Source of the DNA: Methylobacterium aerolatum | GTDB taxonomy: Bacteria > Pseudomonadota > Alphaproteobacteria > Rhizobiales > Beijerinckiaceae | Direction: 5' to 3' | DNA: 64,000 nt | Assembly: GCF_022179085.1 (NCBI RefSeq) | Contig: NZ_BPQE01000012.1 | Coordinates: 1-64,000, forward strand | In this document: in pieces, positions 17,041-24,576 of the stretch | How the letters are laid out: each line of letters starts with the position of its first letter | Numbering within the stretch: the stretch's first letter is position 1 | The notes under the pieces: generated by a model | Seen by the model: only the letters and a program-made list of their open reading frames with translations | Databases searched by the model: none | What the model was told of the DNA's origin: nothing | Position numbers and translations under genes: made by a program

Positions 17041-17722
17041 GGGCGTCGACACCAATTACGGCGCGGTGGCGATGCTGCGCGACGTCTCCTTCGCCGTGGG
17101 CGAGGGCGAACTCGTCTGCATCCTCGGCCCCAACGGCGCGGGCAAGACCACGACCTTCCGCGCCCTGTCCGGTCTCCTGCCCCTGGCGCGGGGGCGCGTG
17201 CGCATCATGGGGCAGGACATCGCCGGCCTCCGTACCGAGGCGCTGAGCGGGCTGGGCGTCGGCTTCGTGCCGGAGGGGCGGCGGCTCTTTCCGGACATCA
17301 CGGTGCGCGACAACATCCGCCTCGGCTTCGAGGCGCAGCGCGGCACCGGCTTCGCCGCCCGGCTGGAGGAGATGCTGGAGCTGTTCCCCCGGGTGCGGGA
17401 GCGCATCGGCCAGCGGGCCGGAACGCTCTCGGGCGGCGAGCAGGCCATGGTGGCGCTGGCCCGCGCCCTCATCGGAAAACCGCGCCTCGTCGTAATGGAC
17501 GAGCCGTCGCTGGGCCTCTCGCCCAAGCTGATCGACGAGTATTTCGACACGGTGGCGGCGGTGAACCGCCAGGGCACGACGGTGCTGCTCATCGAGCAGA
17601 ACGCCGAGACGGCGCTCTCCATCGCCCATCGCGGCGTCATGCTGGTGAAGGGTCGCGTCGTGGCCTCGGGCACCGCCCGCGACCTGCTCGATTCCGACGC
17701 CGTCCGGCACCTCTACCTGTGA
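17027..17722 (+). CDS. Liv-type ABC transporter ATP-binding protein, LivF family
   Basis: This 231-residue ATPase has Walker A GPNGAGKTT, Q-loop region VGFVPEGRRLFPDITV typical of LivF, an intact signature LSGGEQAMVALARAL, Walker B LVVMDEPSLGLSP and switch segment LIEQNAETAL. It overlaps livG by 14 bases and is followed closely by the M20 hydrolase gene. The importer and the enzyme genes therefore form one operon. It complements LivG, whose signature motif is degenerate, so the intact composite site may carry hydrolysis. Confidence 0.94.
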   Translation: MLTLEGVDTNYGAVAMLRDVSFAVGEGELVCILGPNGAGKTTTFRALSGLLPLARGRVRIMGQDIAGLRTEALSGLGVGFVPEGRRLFPDITVRDNIRLGFEAQRGTGFAARLEEMLELFPRVRERIGQRAGTLSGGEQAMVALARALIGKPRLVVMDEPSLGLSPKLIDEYFDTVAAVNRQGTTVLLIEQNAETALSIAHRGVMLVKGRVVASGTARDLLDSDAVRHLYL

Positions 17723-17742
17723 TCGCCGCACCGAGGGGCACG

Positions 17743-18888
17743 ATGGACACGCTCGCGCTGCTGGATCGCCTGATCGCCTTCCAGACGGTGAGCCGGGATC
17801 CGAACCGGCCGCTGATCGATTTCGTGCGGTCGCTCCTCGCGGAGCACGGGATCGCCTGCGAACTCGTCGAATCGGAGGGCGGCAAGGCGAACCTGTTCTG
17901 CACCATCGGGCCCGCCGACCGTCCCGGCATCCTGCTCTCGGGCCACACCGACGTCGTGCCGGTGGATGGGCAGGACTGGACGAGCGATCCCTTCCGCCTG
18001 CGCGTCGCGGACGGGCGGGCCTACGGGCGCGGCGCCGCCGACATGAAGGGCTTCGTGGCCTGCGCGCTGGCGCTCGCCCTGCGGGCCGCCGGCCGCGACC
18101 TCGCCGTGCCCCTCCACCTCGCGCTGAGCCACGACGAGGAGATCGGCTGCGTCGGGGTGCGCTCCCTGATCGACCGCCTCGCCGGACGGGGCTTCCGGCC
18201 GCGCCTCACCCTCGTCGGCGAGCCGACGGGCCTGCGCATCGCCACCGGCCACAAGGGCAAGCTCGCCGCCCGCGCCACCTGCCACGGCGTCGCCGGGCAC
18301 TCGGCCATGGCGCCTGAGGCCCTCAACGCGATCCACCTCGCCTGCGACCTCGTCGGCGTCCTGCGCGCCCGCCAGGAGGACTTGGCCGAGGGCGGCGCCC
18401 GCGACCCCGATGACGCCGTGCCCTATTCGACGATCCATGTCGGTGTGATCCAAGGCGGCACCGCCCTCAACATCGTGCCGGACCGCTGCACCCTCGATTT
18501 CGAGATCCGCGCCATCGCGGCGGACGATCCGGAGGCGATCCTCGCCGAGATCGTCGCGCAGGCGCAGGCCATCGCCGCCGCCTGTCACCCTGAGTTTCCC
18601 GAAGCCCGCTTCGTGATCGAGCGGCGCAACGCCTATCCCGGCCTCGCGACGCCCCGGGACTCGGAGGCGGTGGCCTTCCTCGGCGCCCTCGTCGGCTCCA
18701 CCGACACCCACAAGGTCGCCTTCGGCACGGAGGGCGGGCTCTTCGCCGACCGCCTCGGCACGCCGACGCTGATCTGCGGGCCCGGCTTCATGGACCAGGG
18801 TCACAAGCCCGACGAGTTCGTCACGCTGGCGCAACTCGCGGCCTGCGACGCCCTGATGGACCGCCTCCTCGACCGGCTGGCGGCGTAG
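17743..18888 (+). CDS. M20 family amidohydrolase (ArgE/DapE-like, acetylornithine deacetylase type)
   Basis: This is a zinc-dependent deacylase of 381 residues. The metal-ligand set is visible: SGHTDVVPV (His68, Asp70), GAADMKG (Asp100), SHDEEIG (Glu132 catalytic, Glu133 ligand), a further ligand in VGEPTGL, and GHKPDEF with the C-terminal histidine. The central dimerisation or lid domain starts near GHKGKLAARATCHGVAGHSAM. It most resembles ArgE, which deacetylates N-acetylornithine. Placement inside an importer operon with RidA and DUF1028 rather than arginine genes points to deacylation of an imported N-acyl compound. The ATG at 17743 has GAGGGG five bases upstream. A GTG at 17719 overlapping the livF stop is the alternative. 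Confidence 0.9.
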   Translation: MDTLALLDRLIAFQTVSRDPNRPLIDFVRSLLAEHGIACELVESEGGKANLFCTIGPADRPGILLSGHTDVVPVDGQDWTSDPFRLRVADGRAYGRGAADMKGFVACALALALRAAGRDLAVPLHLALSHDEEIGCVGVRSLIDRLAGRGFRPRLTLVGEPTGLRIATGHKGKLAARATCHGVAGHSAMAPEALNAIHLACDLVGVLRARQEDLAEGGARDPDDAVPYSTIHVGVIQGGTALNIVPDRCTLDFEIRAIAADDPEAILAEIVAQAQAIAAACHPEFPEARFVIERRNAYPGLATPRDSEAVAFLGALVGSTDTHKVAFGTEGGLFADRLGTPTLICGPGFMDQGHKPDEFVTLAQLAACDALMDRLLDRLAA

Positions 18889-18969
18889 GCACTTCGCCGC
18901 GCCATTTCGGGAAAACCGAAGCACGGCCAACCCGAAACGTAATGGGCGCCCGTTTTCCCGGAGGATACG

Positions 18970-20286
18970 ATGCCGGTGAACGTATCCCAGACACGAAGTC
19001 CGGAAGTCGCAAACATGTCTGTCGAGACGGTGGATACGCTGGTCGTCGGAGCCGGCCAAGCGGGCGTGGCGATGAGCGAGCACCTGCGCCGGTGCGGCAT
19101 CGACCATCTCGTGATCGAGCGGGGGCGGATCGCCGAGCGCTGGCGCTCCGCCCGCTGGGACTCGCTGGTGGCCAACGGGCCCGCGTGGCACGACCGCTTC
19201 CCCGGCCTCGAATTCCCCGGCGCCGACCCCGATGCCTTCGTCGGCAAGGAACAGGTGGCCGACTACTTCGAGGCCTATGCTCGCATGCTCGACGCGCCGA
19301 TCCGCTGCGGCGTGGAGGTGCGCGAGGTGCGCAAGCTCGCCCGCCGCCCCGGCTTCCGCATCGAGACCTCGACGGGCGTGATCGAGGCGCTGAGCGTCGT
19401 GGCGGCGACGGGGCCGTTCCAGAACCCGGTCATCCCGCCCCTCGTGCCCGAGACGCCGGGCCTGACCCAGATCCATTCGAGCCAGTACCGCAATCCCGGC
19501 CAGTTGGCGGAGGGGGCCGTCCTCGTCGTCGGCGCGGGCTCGTCGGGCGGGCAGATCGCGGACGAGCTTCTGCGCGCCGGCCGCACGGTCTACCTCTCCG
19601 TCGGCCCGCACGACCGGCCGCCCCGGTCCTATCGCGGGCGCGACTTCTGCTGGTGGCTCGGCGTGCTGGGCAAGTGGGATGCGGCGACCCCCGGCCCCGG
19701 CGCCGAGCACGTGACCATCGCCGTGAGTGGTGCGCGCGGCGGCGAAACGGTCGACTTCCGGCGCCTCGCGGCGCAGGGGATGCTCCTCGTCGGCCGCACG
19801 GAATCCTGCCGCGACGGCGTGCTGACCTTCGCGCCGGACCTCGTGGAGAACCTCGACCGGGGCGATGCCAACTACCTGTCGGTCCTCGACGAGGCCGACG
19901 CCTACGCCGCCCGCAACGGCCTCGACCTGCCGGAGGACGCCCGCGCCCGCGCCATCGTGCCGGATTCGCCCTGCGTGACCGATCCGATCCTGAGCCTCGA
20001 CCTCGCGAAGGCGGGGATCGCCACCATCATCTGGGCGACGGGCTTCGCCGCCGACTACCGCTGGCTCGCCGTCGATGCCTTCGACGAGCGGGGCAAGCCG
20101 AAGCACCAGCGCGGCGTGTCGTCGGAGCCCGGCATCTACTTCCTCGGCCTGCCCTGGCAGTCCCGGCGGGGGTCGAGCTTCATCTGGGGCGTCTGGCACG
20201 ACGCGGCCTTCGTGGCCGACCACATCGCCACCCAGCGCCGCTACCTCGCCTACCACGCGGCAGCCGGTCGCGAGGCTGCGGCCTGA
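18970..20286 (+). CDS. FAD/NAD(P)-dependent monooxygenase-like oxidoreductase (FMO/CzcO family)
   Basis: This 438-residue flavoprotein has an N-terminal FAD motif LVVGAGQAGVAMSEHL (GAGQAG at 27-32) and a second dinucleotide motif LVVGAGSSGGQIADELL near residue 187 for NAD(P)H. The segment IHSSQYRNP lies where flavin monooxygenases have their fingerprint, and IIWATGFAADYRWL matches the family ATGF motif. Such enzymes N- or S-oxygenate substrates or act as Baeyer-Villiger enzymes. GGAGG six bases before the ATG at 18970 fixes the start over the ATG at 19015. It sits between the M20 hydrolase and RidA. Attack on an amine released by the hydrolase is a reasonable but unproven idea. Confidence 0.88.
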   Translation: MPVNVSQTRSPEVANMSVETVDTLVVGAGQAGVAMSEHLRRCGIDHLVIERGRIAERWRSARWDSLVANGPAWHDRFPGLEFPGADPDAFVGKEQVADYFEAYARMLDAPIRCGVEVREVRKLARRPGFRIETSTGVIEALSVVAATGPFQNPVIPPLVPETPGLTQIHSSQYRNPGQLAEGAVLVVGAGSSGGQIADELLRAGRTVYLSVGPHDRPPRSYRGRDFCWWLGVLGKWDAATPGPGAEHVTIAVSGARGGETVDFRRLAAQGMLLVGRTESCRDGVLTFAPDLVENLDRGDANYLSVLDEADAYAARNGLDLPEDARARAIVPDSPCVTDPILSLDLAKAGIATIIWATGFAADYRWLAVDAFDERGKPKHQRGVSSEPGIYFLGLPWQSRRGSSFIWGVWHDAAFVADHIATQRRYLAYHAAAGREAAA

Positions 20287-20321
20287 AGCAGCCAGCCATC
20301 CCCCCATTTCAGGAGAGCCCG

Positions 20322-20747
20322 ATGGAGCACACGCGGATCCGTCCGTTCAACACGAAGGACACCTACCCCGAGCAGAAGCTCGACAACGACCTCTGCCACG
20401 CGGTGGTCACCCGCGGCGGCCGGACGGTCTACCTGCGCGGCCAGTGCCCGCAGGACCTCGACACGGCCCAGAACATCGCCAGCCACGACCCCGTGGAGCA
20501 GACCCACAAGGTGATGCAGAACATCCGCCAGCTCATCGAGGAGTGCGGCGGCCGGATGGAGCATCTCGTCAAGGTCGTGGTCTACATCACCGACGTGCGC
20601 CACCGCGAAGCGATCTACCGGACCATGGGCGAATACATTCGCGGCGTGCATCCGGTCTCCACGGGCTTGGTCGTCCAGGCCCTGGCCCGGCCGGAATGGC
20701 TGGTCGAGATCGACGGCACCGCCGTGATCCCGGACGACGCGGCATGA
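20322..20747 (+). CDS. RidA (YjgF/YER057c/UK114) family protein
   Basis: This 141-residue protein contains the YjgF chorismate-mutase-like fold: GRTVYLRGQCPQDLD, then a helix with TEQ-like VEQTHKVMQNIRQLIEECGG, MEHLVKVVVYITDV, and a C-terminal VEIDGTAVI strand. Canonical RidA deaminates reactive enamines and imines through an arginine just before that strand, which here falls in the ALARPEWLVEIDG region. AGGAGA precedes the ATG. Many pathway-specific RidA paralogues are encoded beside amine-oxidising enzymes, which matches the monooxygenase upstream. The stop overlaps the DUF1028 start. Confidence 0.9.
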   Translation: MEHTRIRPFNTKDTYPEQKLDNDLCHAVVTRGGRTVYLRGQCPQDLDTAQNIASHDPVEQTHKVMQNIRQLIEECGGRMEHLVKVVVYITDVRHREAIYRTMGEYIRGVHPVSTGLVVQALARPEWLVEIDGTAVIPDDAA

Positions 20748-21418
20748 CCTTCTCCATCGTGGCGCGCTGCGCCGAAACGGGCATGTTCGGCGTCGCCGTC
20801 TCCTCCTCCTCCCCCGCCGTCGCGGCCCGCTGTGCCCATGCCCGTGCGGGCATCGGCGCCGTGGCGAGCCAGAACGTGACCGATCCGTCGCTCGGCGCCC
20901 GCGCCCTCGACCTCCTCGCGCTCGGTGCCGATGCCGGGCAGGTCGTCGACGTGCTGCGCGGGTCCGCGCCGCACATGGAGTTCCGCCAAGTCCTCGTGGT
21001 GGACGGGCGGGGCGGGTCGGCGATCCATTCCGGACCCCGGGCGCTCGGCACCTGGGCCGAGGCGCGGGCCGCGGACGTCGCCTGCGGCGGCAACATGCTC
21101 GCCGATGCGGGCGTGCCCCAGGCGATGGTCGACGCCTTCGGACGGACGGGCGGCCCCCTCGGGGATCGCCTCATCGCGGCCATGCGGGCCGCGCTGGCGG
21201 CCGGCGGCGAGGCGGGGCCGGTCCACTCGGCCGGGATGATGCTGGTGCGCGAGGTCTCGTGGCCGGTGGCCGACCTCCGCGTCGACTGGACGGAGGACTG
21301 CCCGATCGACGCCCTCGCCGCCCTGTGGGAGCGCTACAAGCCGCAACTCGACGACTACGTGACCCGTGCCCGCGATCCCTCCGCCGCGCCGAGTTATGGC
21401 GTTCCCGGCGACCTGTAG
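20744..21418 (+). CDS. DUF1028 domain protein (Ntn-hydrolase-like)
   Basis: This 224-residue protein matches DUF1028 from end to end. TFSIVARCAETGMFGVAVSS is the start of the domain, followed by IGAVASQNVTDPSLGARALDLL, EFRQVLVVDGRGGSAIHSG and the CGGNMLA segment. The family is predicted to have the N-terminal nucleophile hydrolase fold, but the catalytic role is not established. Here the residue after Met1 is Thr2, a possible nucleophile if Met is removed. It overlaps the RidA gene by ATGA. A terminator-like hairpin follows, so this is the last gene of the importer/enzyme operon. Confidence 0.88.
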   Translation: MTFSIVARCAETGMFGVAVSSSSPAVAARCAHARAGIGAVASQNVTDPSLGARALDLLALGADAGQVVDVLRGSAPHMEFRQVLVVDGRGGSAIHSGPRALGTWAEARAADVACGGNMLADAGVPQAMVDAFGRTGGPLGDRLIAAMRAALAAGGEAGPVHSAGMMLVREVSWPVADLRVDWTEDCPIDALAALWERYKPQLDDYVTRARDPSAAPSYGVPGDL

Positions 21419-21420
21419 GC

Positions 21421-21462
21421 AGGCCCGGCGGCCCGGCGCGCTGCTACCGGGCCGCCGGGCCT
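21421..21462 (+). terminator. Strong hairpin after the DUF1028 gene
   Basis: A perfect 16-base-pair stem is formed by AGGCCCGGCGGCCCGG (21421-21436) and its complement (21447-21462) with a 10-base loop. It lies two bases after the DUF1028 stop codon and just before the LysR gene. No T-run follows, only TCATGATATG, so it may need help from Rho, or may instead stabilise the 3' end of the operon mRNA. Confidence 0.6.
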
Positions 21463-21479
21463 TCATGATATGAGCCGCC

Positions 21480-22445
21480 ATGCGGTTCACCTTGCGTCAG
21501 CTCGAATACTTCATCGCCGCCGGTGAGACAGGCAGCATCACGCTGGCCTCGGAACGCATCCACATCTCGCCGCCCTCCATCTCCACGGCGATCTCGCACT
21601 TGGAAAAGGAGCTGAACGCGCAGCTCTTCGTCCGCCACCACGCGCAGGGCCTGTCCCTGACCTCGGCGGGGCGCGCGCTGCTCAGCGAGGCGAAACGCGT
21701 GGTCGCGCAGGCCGAAGGGCTCTACACCGTCGCCTCGCAGACCAGCCTGACGGTGCGCGGCTCGCTCTCGGTCGGCTGCATGGTGACGCTCGCGCCGATG
21801 CTGGTGCCCGAACTCAGCCAGTCCTTCATGACGGCGTATCCGGCGGTGCAGGTGAGCCACGTGGAGGGGCATCAGGAGGATCTGCTTCAGGGCCTGCGCC
21901 GCTGCGAGACCGATATCGCCCTGATCTACGACCTGCGGCTCGCCGACGACATCGAGTTCCACCCCCTCGTCAGCCTGCCGCCCTACGCCGTCGTCTCCGA
22001 GAAGCACAGGCTCGCCCGGCAGGCGGCGGTCACGCTGCAGGAGTTGGCGGAGGAGTCCCTCGTCCTCCTCGACCTGCCCTTGAGCCGCGAATACTTCATG
22101 GCCCTGTTCCTGAACGAGGGGCTGGCCCCCCGCGTCTCCGCGCGCTCGGCGCATCAGGACGTCGTCCGCACAATGGTGGCCAACGGCTTCGGCTACGCCC
22201 TCTTCAACGCCCGGCCGAAATCGAATCAGGCGCTCGACGGACGCGGCCTGACCTCGGTCCGGATCGCGGGGGAGCACCGTTCGATGACGATCGGCGTCGC
22301 GACGCTGCGCGAGTTGCAGCCGTCGCGGCTGGTGGACGCGTTCCACGCCCATTGCCGCGCCCACATCTCGCGCTCCTACATTCCCGGAATGATCGCGCCG
22401 GTCGAGTCCGAGCGGCTCCGCCGCGAACCCTGCGAGGGGGCTTAG
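21480..22445 (+). CDS. LysR family transcriptional regulator
   Basis: This 321-residue regulator has an N-terminal winged helix (TLRQLEYFIAAGETGSITLA, then SPPSISTAISHLEKELNAQL) within residues 1-60 and a periplasmic-binding-protein-like effector domain from about residue 90. It is encoded in the same direction directly after the importer/M20/monooxygenase/RidA/DUF1028 operon but is separated from it by a strong hairpin. It is likely the regulator of that operon. LysR regulators are normally divergent from their targets, so the divergent livH/binding-protein region (13787-14072) would be the place to look for its site. Confidence 0.9.
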   Translation: MRFTLRQLEYFIAAGETGSITLASERIHISPPSISTAISHLEKELNAQLFVRHHAQGLSLTSAGRALLSEAKRVVAQAEGLYTVASQTSLTVRGSLSVGCMVTLAPMLVPELSQSFMTAYPAVQVSHVEGHQEDLLQGLRRCETDIALIYDLRLADDIEFHPLVSLPPYAVVSEKHRLARQAAVTLQELAEESLVLLDLPLSREYFMALFLNEGLAPRVSARSAHQDVVRTMVANGFGYALFNARPKSNQALDGRGLTSVRIAGEHRSMTIGVATLRELQPSRLVDAFHAHCRAHISRSYIPGMIAPVESERLRREPCEGA

Positions 22446-22523
22446 AGCTCCTCACAAAGCTCCCGATCACCGGGAGTTCTCCCTTTGGCCTCTGCGGCGC
22501 AGCGGGAGTTTTGTGAGAGGCTC
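22445..22523. repeat. Long imperfect inverted repeat after the LysR gene
   Basis: Arms of 21 bases at 22445-22465 and 22503-22523 match at 18 positions; one of the three mismatches would be a G-U pair in RNA. The first arm begins at the last base of the LysR stop codon. The 37-base loop contains a second small palindrome (GGGAG/TCCC), and CTCCCG/CGGGAG at 22460-22476 offers an alternative fold. It could be a terminator or a remnant of a small dispersed repeat. Confidence 0.5.
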
Positions 22524-22837
22524 CTGGCCCGCCTTGCGCGGGGCACCGTCGCCGCGCCGTGGCCAGCCCCCGGATCGCGGATGTCGGGCGGGTCTCCCGA
22601 CCTATGGCGGGGCCTGTTCCGGACACGGTCCGGCCTTCGGCCGCGCGCACGGTCCCGGCCGAACGTGGGCGGCGCCCCCCGCAATGGCCATGGAGCGGAG
22701 GCCATCCGGACATCTCGGAGAACGCTCCGGCCGGGCTCCGGGGTTGGAACCGAATTCGGCCTGAGGCCGTCTCTGGCTCGGCAGCGGCTCCGGGGCATCG
22801 TCAGGGCTCCGCCGGGCCGCCGCGGCGGGGGGACGGG
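22446..22837. other. Intergenic region before the TreS-like gene
   Basis: The first 80 bases hold the inverted repeat described above. The remaining 310 bases are very GC-rich and contain only chance open frames. An apparent upstream extension of the TreS-like gene into this segment has no family sequence. No clear promoter elements were recognised. Confidence 0.45.
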
Positions 22838-24505
22838 ATGATCAACGACCTTTGGTACAAGAACGCCGTCGTCTACTGCCTGTCGGTCGCCACCTTCATG
22901 GATGCGGACGGCGACGGAATCGGCGACTTCATCGGGCTGGAACGGCGGCTCGATTACCTGCAGGGGCTCGGCGTCACCGCGATCTGGCTGATGCCCTTCC
23001 AGCCCTCGCCGAAGCGCGACGGCGGATACGACATCTCGGATTACTACGGTGTCGACCCCGACTACGGCTCGCTCGGCGACTTCGTGGCCTTCACCCACGC
23101 GGCCAAGCAACGCGGGTTGCGCGTGCTGATCGACCTCGTGGTCAACCACACCTCCGACAAGCACCCCTGGTTTCAGTCCGCCCGGTCCGATCCGCACTCC
23201 CGCTACCGCGACTGGTACGTCTGGTCCGACAAGCGCCCCGCGAACGCCGACGAGGGGATGGTCTTTCCCGGCGTCCAGACATCGACCTGGACCCACGACG
23301 AGAAGGCGAAGGCTTGGTACTTCCACCGCTTCTTCGACTTCCAGCCGGACCTGAACACCGCGAACCCCGAGGTCCAGGCCGAGATCCTGAAGATCATGGG
23401 GTTCTGGATCGAGCTCGGCGTGTCCGGCTTCCGGATGGACGCGGTTCCCTTCGTGATCGCCGAGAAGGGCGCGCATGTGAAGGGCAAACCCCGCGAGCAC
23501 TTCACCATGCTCCGGGACTTCCGCGAATTCCTGAGCTGGCGCCAGGGCGACGCGATCATCCTCGCGGAGGCCAACGTGCTGCCGAAGCAGGATATGGACT
23601 ATTTCGGCGACGACGCCGACCGCATGAACATGATGTTCAATTTCCAGGTCAACCAAGCGACCTTCTACGCCCTGGCGGCCCATGACGCCCGGCCCCTGGT
23701 GAAGGCGATCGAGCGGACGAAGCCGCGCCCGCTGTCCTGTCAGTGGGGCATCTTCCTGCGCAACCACGACGAGCTGGATCTCGGTCGCCTGACGGAGACC
23801 CAGCGGCAGACGGTGTTCGACGCGTTCGGGCCCGACAAGCGGATGCAGCTCTACGACCGCGGCATCCGCCGCCGGTTCGCGCCGATGATGGACGGCGACC
23901 AGCGGCGCATCCGCCTCGCCTATTCGCTGATGTTCTCGCTGCCCGGCACCCCGGTGATGCGCTACGGCGACGAGATCGGCATGGGCGACGATCTGTTGTT
24001 GCGGGAGCGGGAATGCGCCCGCACGCCGATGCAGTGGACCGCCGAGGCGCATGGCGGCTTCACCCTGAACGAGCGCTCCGTGAGCCCGGTCATCGCCAGC
24101 GGCCCCTACGGCTATCCTCACGTCAACGTCGCCGACCAGCGCCACGACGCCGGGTCGTTGCTCAACTGGATGCAGGGGATGATCCGGCAGCGGAAGGAGG
24201 CGCCGGAGATCGGCTGGGGCGACGTCGTTTCGCTCCAAACCGAGCATCCGGGCGTCCTGGCCCTGCGCTACGATTGGCGGGGCAACTCCGTGTTGTGCCT
24301 TCACAATCTCGATGCGAAGCCGGTCGAGCTGCGCCTGGAGACCGGGGTGGCCAAACCGGCGGGCGCGGTCTTGGTCGACCTGCTCACCGGGGCACGGAGC
24401 GAAGCCGGCGCGGACGGTTCCCACACCCTCATGATCGATGGCTACGGCTACCACTGGTTCCGGGTCGGGGGGCTCGACGCCCTCATGCGGCGGCACACGA
24501 CCTGA
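22838..24505 (+). CDS. GH13 alpha-amylase family enzyme, trehalose synthase (TreS)-like
   Basis: This 555-residue glycoside hydrolase starts with LWYKNAVVYCLSVATFMDAD, close to the WYKDAVIY start of maltose alpha-D-glucosyltransferases. The catalytic set is present: nucleophile Asp in GFRMDAVPF (about 200), acid/base Glu in IILAEANVLP (about 242) and transition-state Asp in FLRNHDELDLGRL (about 309). PMQWTAEAHGGFT and a C-terminal beta-sandwich follow. The RNHDE motif and the segment around MDYFGDDADRMN resemble TreS more than amylases. TreS interconverts maltose and trehalose. No fused maltokinase domain is present. The frame is open further upstream, but the homology and GGGGGGACGGG before the ATG support 22838. 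Confidence 0.88.
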   Translation: MINDLWYKNAVVYCLSVATFMDADGDGIGDFIGLERRLDYLQGLGVTAIWLMPFQPSPKRDGGYDISDYYGVDPDYGSLGDFVAFTHAAKQRGLRVLIDLVVNHTSDKHPWFQSARSDPHSRYRDWYVWSDKRPANADEGMVFPGVQTSTWTHDEKAKAWYFHRFFDFQPDLNTANPEVQAEILKIMGFWIELGVSGFRMDAVPFVIAEKGAHVKGKPREHFTMLRDFREFLSWRQGDAIILAEANVLPKQDMDYFGDDADRMNMMFNFQVNQATFYALAAHDARPLVKAIERTKPRPLSCQWGIFLRNHDELDLGRLTETQRQTVFDAFGPDKRMQLYDRGIRRRFAPMMDGDQRRIRLAYSLMFSLPGTPVMRYGDEIGMGDDLLLRERECARTPMQWTAEAHGGFTLNERSVSPVIASGPYGYPHVNVADQRHDAGSLLNWMQGMIRQRKEAPEIGWGDVVSLQTEHPGVLALRYDWRGNSVLCLHNLDAKPVELRLETGVAKPAGAVLVDLLTGARSEAGADGSHTLMIDGYGYHWFRVGGLDALMRRHTT

Positions 24506-24576
24506 GGTGTGAAGCCACCCGCCATCATGCTCCGGCCGACGTCGGGCCTGTCACACGCGCCAGAAGGGGGATCGCC

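Noticed and set aside
12653-17722. Calling the first Liv system a branched-chain amino acid importer
   Set aside because: Family resemblance does not define the ligand, and the coupled enzymes point to a different substrate.
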